In this document: one piece after another, positions 34,633-38,519 of the stretch
How positions within the stretch are numbered: position 1 is the first letter of the stretch
Layout: each line of letters opens with the position of its first letter
From: an uncultured Nitrospira sp.
Lineage (GTDB): Bacteria > Nitrospirota > Nitrospiria > Nitrospirales > Nitrospiraceae
DNA: 38,519 bases
Reading direction: 5' to 3'
Assembly (NCBI GenBank): GCA_902500715.1
Contig: CABVRO010000018.1
Coordinates: forward strand, 1 to 38,519
The notes under the pieces: generated by a model
Databases searched by the model: none
The model's input: the letters and a program-made list of their open reading frames with translations, nothing else
Told to the model about the DNA's origin: nothing
Position numbers and translations under genes: made by a program

Positions 34633-34673
34633 TCGCCCCCATTGAGATAGCGTACCATCTTCAATGGGGGCGA
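34633..34673. terminator. Strong hairpin between pilQ and aroB
   Basis: A perfect 13-bp stem (34633-34645 with 34661-34673, TCGCCCCCATTGA and complement) lies 27 bases beyond the pilQ stop. It lacks a U tract in either direction, so it may be a processing or stabilising element rather than a true terminator. Confidence 0.5.
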
Positions 34674-34699
34674 TTATTAACTTGCCGCGCTGGGACCTG

Positions 34700-36673
34700 T
34701 CAAGTTGTCGAGCGCACGATCGTCGGCGTCAGGAAGATCAGCAACTCTTGCTTGGAGACGTTCTCGGTCTTGTTCTTGAACAACCAGCCCAGGACCGGGA
34801 TACGTGACAGATAGGGAATTCCTGCCACGTTGTTCGACTGAGTATCGACGAAGACACCGCCGATGACCATGGTTTCCCCGTCACGCACCAGCACCTGGGT
34901 CGTCGCTTCACGACGATCGATGCTCGGACCGGCCGGGTTGCTCCGGGCGCCGACGGCGTTCCGGGTGGCCCGCACCTTCATGAGAATCTGCTTGCCGATC
35001 TCTTTCGGGTCGCGAGAGGTGATTTGCGGCGTCACGTTCAGCTCCAGGTTCGCATCCACGAAGGTCGTCTGCGTTCCCTGCAAAGACGTGGTCTGGAACG
35101 GGATCGATTCGCCCTGGGCGATCTTGGCGTCCCGCTTATCCAGCGTCGTAATCTTCGGCGCCGCGATCACTTTGGTTAACCCCAGCAATTCACCGGCCGA
35201 CAACCGCACATCCAACATCGCACCATCAGTTTTTCCGATCGAGAACCCGGCACCCGGCACCGACGGCAATCCGGGGTTAGCCGGCAAGTTGATCAAGAAG
35301 TCCGAGACTTGAGCGCCGAAGGCTCCGGTGGTGCCGGTCTTGAAGGCAGACGTTCCGCTGGAGGCTCCCAATTGGTTGACGTTCTGGATACCCCACTGCA
35401 CGCCGAGTGAGCGGGTGTAGGTCGTGTCGGCCTGAACGATGCGGGCCTCAATCTGCACTTGTGGCACTTCGAGATCGACCCCGTCCAGCAACTGCCGCAG
35501 GACTTCCAGCTTGGATTCCGTGTCGCTGATGATGAGGGCATTGCTCGCGGCGCTGACCGTCATGGTCCCGCGCGGACTCAAGTTCTGTCGTAGCGACGTT
35601 TGCACTTCTGTGGCGTTCAGATTGCGGATATAGAAGACGCGGGTGACGATCGGCTCGGCCTTGGCTCTGGAATCCTTAGCGCGCGCTTCTTCGTCCTGCT
35701 GCTTAGCGATATTCTGCAAGGTATCGACCCACACGATATTGCCTTGGCGAATCATGCCCAGGGCGTTCATCTTCAACAGCATGTCGAGAGCCTGATCCCA
35801 GGGTACATTGGCCAACTTCATGGTGACTTTGCTTTTGACACCCTCACCCACCACAATGTTGAAGCCGCTGACCTCCGCAATCAACCGCAGCACATTACTA
35901 ATATCGGCTTGCTGGAAATCGAGGGAGATACGACGGCCGACAAATCTGGACGCGCCGTTCACCACCTCATTGTTCTCCGGCTTCCGGTCTTCTTTTTGAA
36001 CCGACTCCGCCGTCAACTGAATCGGCTGGATACGAAACAACGCTTTGGGTGATTTATGCGCCACCAACATGGGATGGGACATCGGCTGCTTCGGTTCCAG
36101 CGAGTCCGACTGTTCCACCGACGCCTCAACCTGGGTTATGGCCCCACCGTCCACGGCTTTGGTTTCAGGGACGGAGGCCACCACTTTCGGCTCCAGCATC
36201 AGGATCAGGCGGCCGTCGGTTGAATCGATGGTATGTTCGACAGACTGCGTTAAATCCAGCACTAACCTCACCTTGTCCGGGTGATACCCGAATCGAACTC
36301 TCGACAACAAGGCATGCCCGACCATCAGCTGTGACTGGTGGCCGACCGCCTGAATGTGCGGCATATCGACGACCATCCGACGATCCCCGATCATCTTGAC
36401 CGTATGCGTAAAGACGCCGTTCCCGCTCAGAATCAAGGCCATCCGACTCCCATCAGGCTTCGCTTCCACTTTTGTCAGCATCGTCGCAGCCGGGACCGCG
36501 ACAACGGCGCGCTCCACGGACACGGCCGTACTCTGGTCAGTGGCCTGCGTGAATCCGGCCAGTCCGGTCGTCTCGCCTGGCGCCGCGGCTTGCACATATC
36601 CGGCAAGCCCCAACACTCCGGCCATCACAGTGACACTCAGCAGCGGATGTACACCAACCTGTGTTTGTTTCAT
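34700..36673 (-). CDS. pilQ: Type IV pilus secretin PilQ
   Basis: A 657-residue outer-membrane secretin through which the type IV pilus leaves the cell. The signal peptide VHPLLSVTVMAGVLGLAGYVQA precedes one AMIN domain (about 55-155, peptidoglycan binding), an STN/N0 domain (RRISLDFQQADISNVLRLIAEVSGFNIV, near 245-320), a secretin-N part (VFYIRNLNATEVQTSLRQNL) and the secretin core ending VLGWLFKNKTENVSKQELLIFLTPTIV. It overlaps pilP by four bases (ATGA). Length is in the normal range. The operon order M-N-O-P-Q is complete here apart from the cut pilM. Confidence 0.97.
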   Translation of the reverse strand: MKQTQVGVHPLLSVTVMAGVLGLAGYVQAAAPGETTGLAGFTQATDQSTAVSVERAVVAVPAATMLTKVEAKPDGSRMALILSGNGVFTHTVKMIGDRRMVVDMPHIQAVGHQSQLMVGHALLSRVRFGYHPDKVRLVLDLTQSVEHTIDSTDGRLILMLEPKVVASVPETKAVDGGAITQVEASVEQSDSLEPKQPMSHPMLVAHKSPKALFRIQPIQLTAESVQKEDRKPENNEVVNGASRFVGRRISLDFQQADISNVLRLIAEVSGFNIVVGEGVKSKVTMKLANVPWDQALDMLLKMNALGMIRQGNIVWVDTLQNIAKQQDEEARAKDSRAKAEPIVTRVFYIRNLNATEVQTSLRQNLSPRGTMTVSAASNALIISDTESKLEVLRQLLDGVDLEVPQVQIEARIVQADTTYTRSLGVQWGIQNVNQLGASSGTSAFKTGTTGAFGAQVSDFLINLPANPGLPSVPGAGFSIGKTDGAMLDVRLSAGELLGLTKVIAAPKITTLDKRDAKIAQGESIPFQTTSLQGTQTTFVDANLELNVTPQITSRDPKEIGKQILMKVRATRNAVGARSNPAGPSIDRREATTQVLVRDGETMVIGGVFVDTQSNNVAGIPYLSRIPVLGWLFKNKTENVSKQELLIFLTPTIVRSTT

Positions 36674-37299
36674 TCTGTGCCCTCTTTCGGGTGCAGGAGC
36701 TTGACGTACTCACGCTCCTGTTTATTCCCGTACACGTCCGTGAACCGCTCTTGAACGATGATGCCTCGTTCGGTGATTGAACTGACCACACCATTGTTGG
36801 GCCCGATTCGTGTCCCGCGGCGGATGCTGTACCCTTTGCCGTCCGGTGTCTGAACCATGGCCGTGTAACCGTAGTTGCCCCAGAGCACCCCGATCAAACT
36901 CAGCTCCGTGAGGCCGACACGCTGCAGCGGAGGAAGAGTCGCATCCTGCTCCGTCTGCTGGCCCAGCTGGATCATAGGCAGGAAGGGATCCCGACGACCA
37001 GACGGATCGTACGAGGTTCCTGAAAATTCCGTCGATAGTGAATCCCCCGAGGCTGAGACCGCCGCTTCGGCACGCGGGGCCGGAGCTTCAACTGCCGGCC
37101 CGGAGCGCGGCCCCTCCGGCAACGGCATGACCTTCAAGGAATCGGCCGGCCGCATGGACGCCACTTGGGCCAAGTGCGGCAGAGTCTTCGCCTCGACAGA
37201 CGACACCGCGCCTCCACTGACCAGCAGTACCACTGCTGCGGCCATCGACCCGTGCCACCAGATTCGCCTCTTCACAGTGCTTCCCCTCGCGTTGAGCAT
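36670..37299 (-). CDS. pilP: Type IV pilus lipoprotein-like assembly protein PilP
   Basis: A 209-residue periplasmic link between the inner-membrane PilN/PilO complex and the secretin. A hydrophobic N-terminal segment (GSMAAAVVLLVSGGAVSSV) is followed by an extended linker and the PilP beta domain (RVGLTELSLIGVLWGNYGYTAMVQTPDGKGYSIRRGTRIGPNNGVVSSI). There is no lipobox Cys after the signal, unlike many PilP proteins. Stop overlaps the pilQ start. Confidence 0.9.
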   Translation of the reverse strand: MLNARGSTVKRRIWWHGSMAAAVVLLVSGGAVSSVEAKTLPHLAQVASMRPADSLKVMPLPEGPRSGPAVEAPAPRAEAAVSASGDSLSTEFSGTSYDPSGRRDPFLPMIQLGQQTEQDATLPPLQRVGLTELSLIGVLWGNYGYTAMVQTPDGKGYSIRRGTRIGPNNGVVSSITERGIIVQERFTDVYGNKQEREYVKLLHPKEGTE

Positions 37300-37316
37300 A
37301 GGCTAGGCTCCAATCC

Positions 37317-37940
37317 TCACTTTGGCTTTGCCGCAGGAACCGGCGCAGCGGCCTTTTTCTCTCCCGGTGCAGCATAGGCCACCAGATCGAACACCGTCTG
37401 TGTAACCACACGTCCTTGATCGACACGAGCCGCGCCGATCCGCACATCCTGCACCGTTACGATCCGGGACAGCTTACTGATACGATCGAAGAAGATGGCC
37501 GCTGTATGGTATCCGCCGGCCACTTCCACGTTGATCGGCATCCGAATAAAGAGCTTCGACGGATCCTCTGCTTGCGTTCCTGGCTTCCAGAGCCGGACAT
37601 CCAAACCCAGTCGCATACCAAGATCGGACACTTGCTTGAGCAGCATCACCGCCTCTTCTTCCGGCGGGAGGCGTTCCTTCTTCGCGGCCAATTCGATTTC
37701 CAGCTGCTTGCTCGCCGCCACCAATTCATCCAGATGTTTGACCTTCAAGGTCAGATTCTGAATCTCGGTATCCAACTGGGCGACCTGACCCTGAACCGCT
37801 TCCAGCTCCATGGTCTTGGGATCGACCACGTAGAAATAGAACCCTACCAAAATCGCCGCCACCAACAGTCCGAGCAGCGCGACTTTCTGACCTGTCGGAA
37901 TGCTGCGGAGGCCGTCTAAGCTGATTGCATTCAGACTCAT
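37317..37940 (-). CDS. pilO: Type IV pilus inner-membrane protein PilO
   Basis: A 207-residue protein with one membrane helix (VALLGLLVAAILVGFYFYVV), a coiled coil (QGQVAQLDTEIQNLTLKVKHLDELVA) and a ferredoxin-like periplasmic part (LFIRMPINVEVAGGYHTAAIFFDRISKLSRIVTVQDVRI). It pairs with PilN in the alignment complex. A Lys/Pro-rich tail ends the chain. It starts one base after the pilN stop. Confidence 0.94.
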   Translation of the reverse strand: MSLNAISLDGLRSIPTGQKVALLGLLVAAILVGFYFYVVDPKTMELEAVQGQVAQLDTEIQNLTLKVKHLDELVAASKQLEIELAAKKERLPPEEEAVMLLKQVSDLGMRLGLDVRLWKPGTQAEDPSKLFIRMPINVEVAGGYHTAAIFFDRISKLSRIVTVQDVRIGAARVDQGRVVTQTVFDLVAYAAPGEKKAAAPVPAAKPK

Positions 37941-37941
37941 G

Positions 37942-38496
37942 TTAGCCTTTCATCGACAGGTCGAGTTTGAATTGATAGGTGTTCATCTTGTTATCCAGTC
38001 CTGCCCGGCTCTCCATCAACTTGATGGCACCGAATTGATCGGTCCGCCGCAGGTTGTTCACGAATTCCACTACATCATCGTTCGTCAGCGCGCGACCTTC
38101 GAGCTCAACGTTGTTACCTTTGAGATTCAATCGCACGAGCCAGACCTTCAGCGGATTCAGACTCCGGCTGACGTGGTCCAACACTTTAACCGGTCCTGTC
38201 CGGCTCTTTTCGAGCTGATCGATGATGCGATTCTTCGCTTCAAGTTGCTTCTTTTTCTCTTCAAAGTCTTGCACGGCCTTGACTTGCTCTTTCAGCTGAG
38301 CGACCTGCTTGTCCTTCACCTGCTTCTCGCTCTGTTTCGCTTGAATCTCCTCATCAAGCGAAGCGGCGTAATACCAACACCCCGTCAAGGTGATCAGTAA
38401 CACCCCGATGCCGATCAAGGCCTCAGCACGTACATCCCACTGCGGTTTAGCTTTTCTGGACCGTGGTCCAGTTGCGAGCAAGTTGATTCTAATCAT
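37942..38496 (-). CDS. pilN: Type IV pilus inner-membrane protein PilN
   Basis: A 184-residue protein. The first residues MIRINLLA form the conserved PilM-binding peptide. One membrane helix (ALIGIGVLLITLTGCWYYAA) is followed by a long coiled coil and a periplasmic domain (SRSLNPLKVWLVRLNLKGNNVELEGRALTNDDVVEFVNNLR). Its start overlaps the stop of pilM. Confidence 0.95.
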   Translation of the reverse strand: MIRINLLATGPRSRKAKPQWDVRAEALIGIGVLLITLTGCWYYAASLDEEIQAKQSEKQVKDKQVAQLKEQVKAVQDFEEKKKQLEAKNRIIDQLEKSRTGPVKVLDHVSRSLNPLKVWLVRLNLKGNNVELEGRALTNDDVVEFVNNLRRTDQFGAIKLMESRAGLDNKMNTYQFKLDLSMKG

Positions 38497-38519
38497 CGGT
38501 CCCCCACCGTCCGGAGCGC
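38493..38519 (-). CDS. pilM: PilM, last codons
   Basis: The last eight residues, ALRTVGDR, and a TGA that overlaps the pilN ATG are visible. This matches the usual C-terminal end of the actin-like PilM and its usual place before pilN. The rest is beyond the window. Confidence 0.75.
   Translation of the reverse strand, partial: ALRTVGDR

Overview
The window looks like chromosomal DNA of a Nitrospira-type nitrite oxidiser or a close relative. The support is an assimilatory NirA nitrite reductase next to a cyanase and a formate/nitrite channel, a GS/PII/Amt nitrogen block, type IV pilus genes, a GC-rich composition and many small lineage-specific lipoproteins. The genus is an inference from gene content and cannot be proven from the sequence alone.

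Layout. 1-479 is the 3' end of groEL with its terminator. 476-4638 holds two divergent GlnE-family genes: a single-half GlnE (minus) and an unusual protein with two GlnD-like ACT domains in front of a GlnE-type nucleotidyltransferase (plus). 4640-7230 is a small accessory patch: a Fic AMPylase gene with operator-like repeats, a frameshifted copy of the 3' end of the upstream glnE-like gene, and broken IS5 and IS3 family transposases. 7246-8766 holds a lipoprotein and a CBS-domain protein. 8871-20927, all on the minus strand, is the nitrogen block: porin, two Amt transporters, PII, GlnD, glutamine synthetase, then nitrite channel, cyanase, a small winged-helix protein and NirA. 21782-25360 is a NarX/NarL-like two-component system flanked by two related small exported helical proteins. 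26227-31741 holds lineage-type lipoproteins around glutamine-dependent NAD synthetase. 32005-34429 is aroB with a GAF-GAF-ANTAR regulator. 34700-38519 is the pilQ-P-O-N-(M) assembly operon.

The most interesting result is an apparent RNA-based antitermination regulon. ANTAR regulators bind paired hairpins with six-base loops carrying A at loop position 1 and G at position 4; the second hairpin competes with an intrinsic terminator. Four leaders in this window carry that architecture: upstream of the porin-amt-amt-glnB-glnD-glnA cluster (minus), nirC-cynS-nirA (minus, two modules in tandem), a lipoprotein gene at 26227 (plus, two modules in tandem) and nadE (minus). Each starts from a recognisable sigma-70-like promoter, and each terminator ends in 6 to 9 U. 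The GAF-GAF-ANTAR protein at 32005-33264 is the natural candidate to read them. Nitrogen uptake, ammonium assimilation, nitrite/cyanate use and glutamine-dependent NAD synthesis would then be joined in one antitermination circuit, on top of the classical GlnD/PII/GlnE control of the Tyr397 form of glutamine synthetase that is also encoded here.
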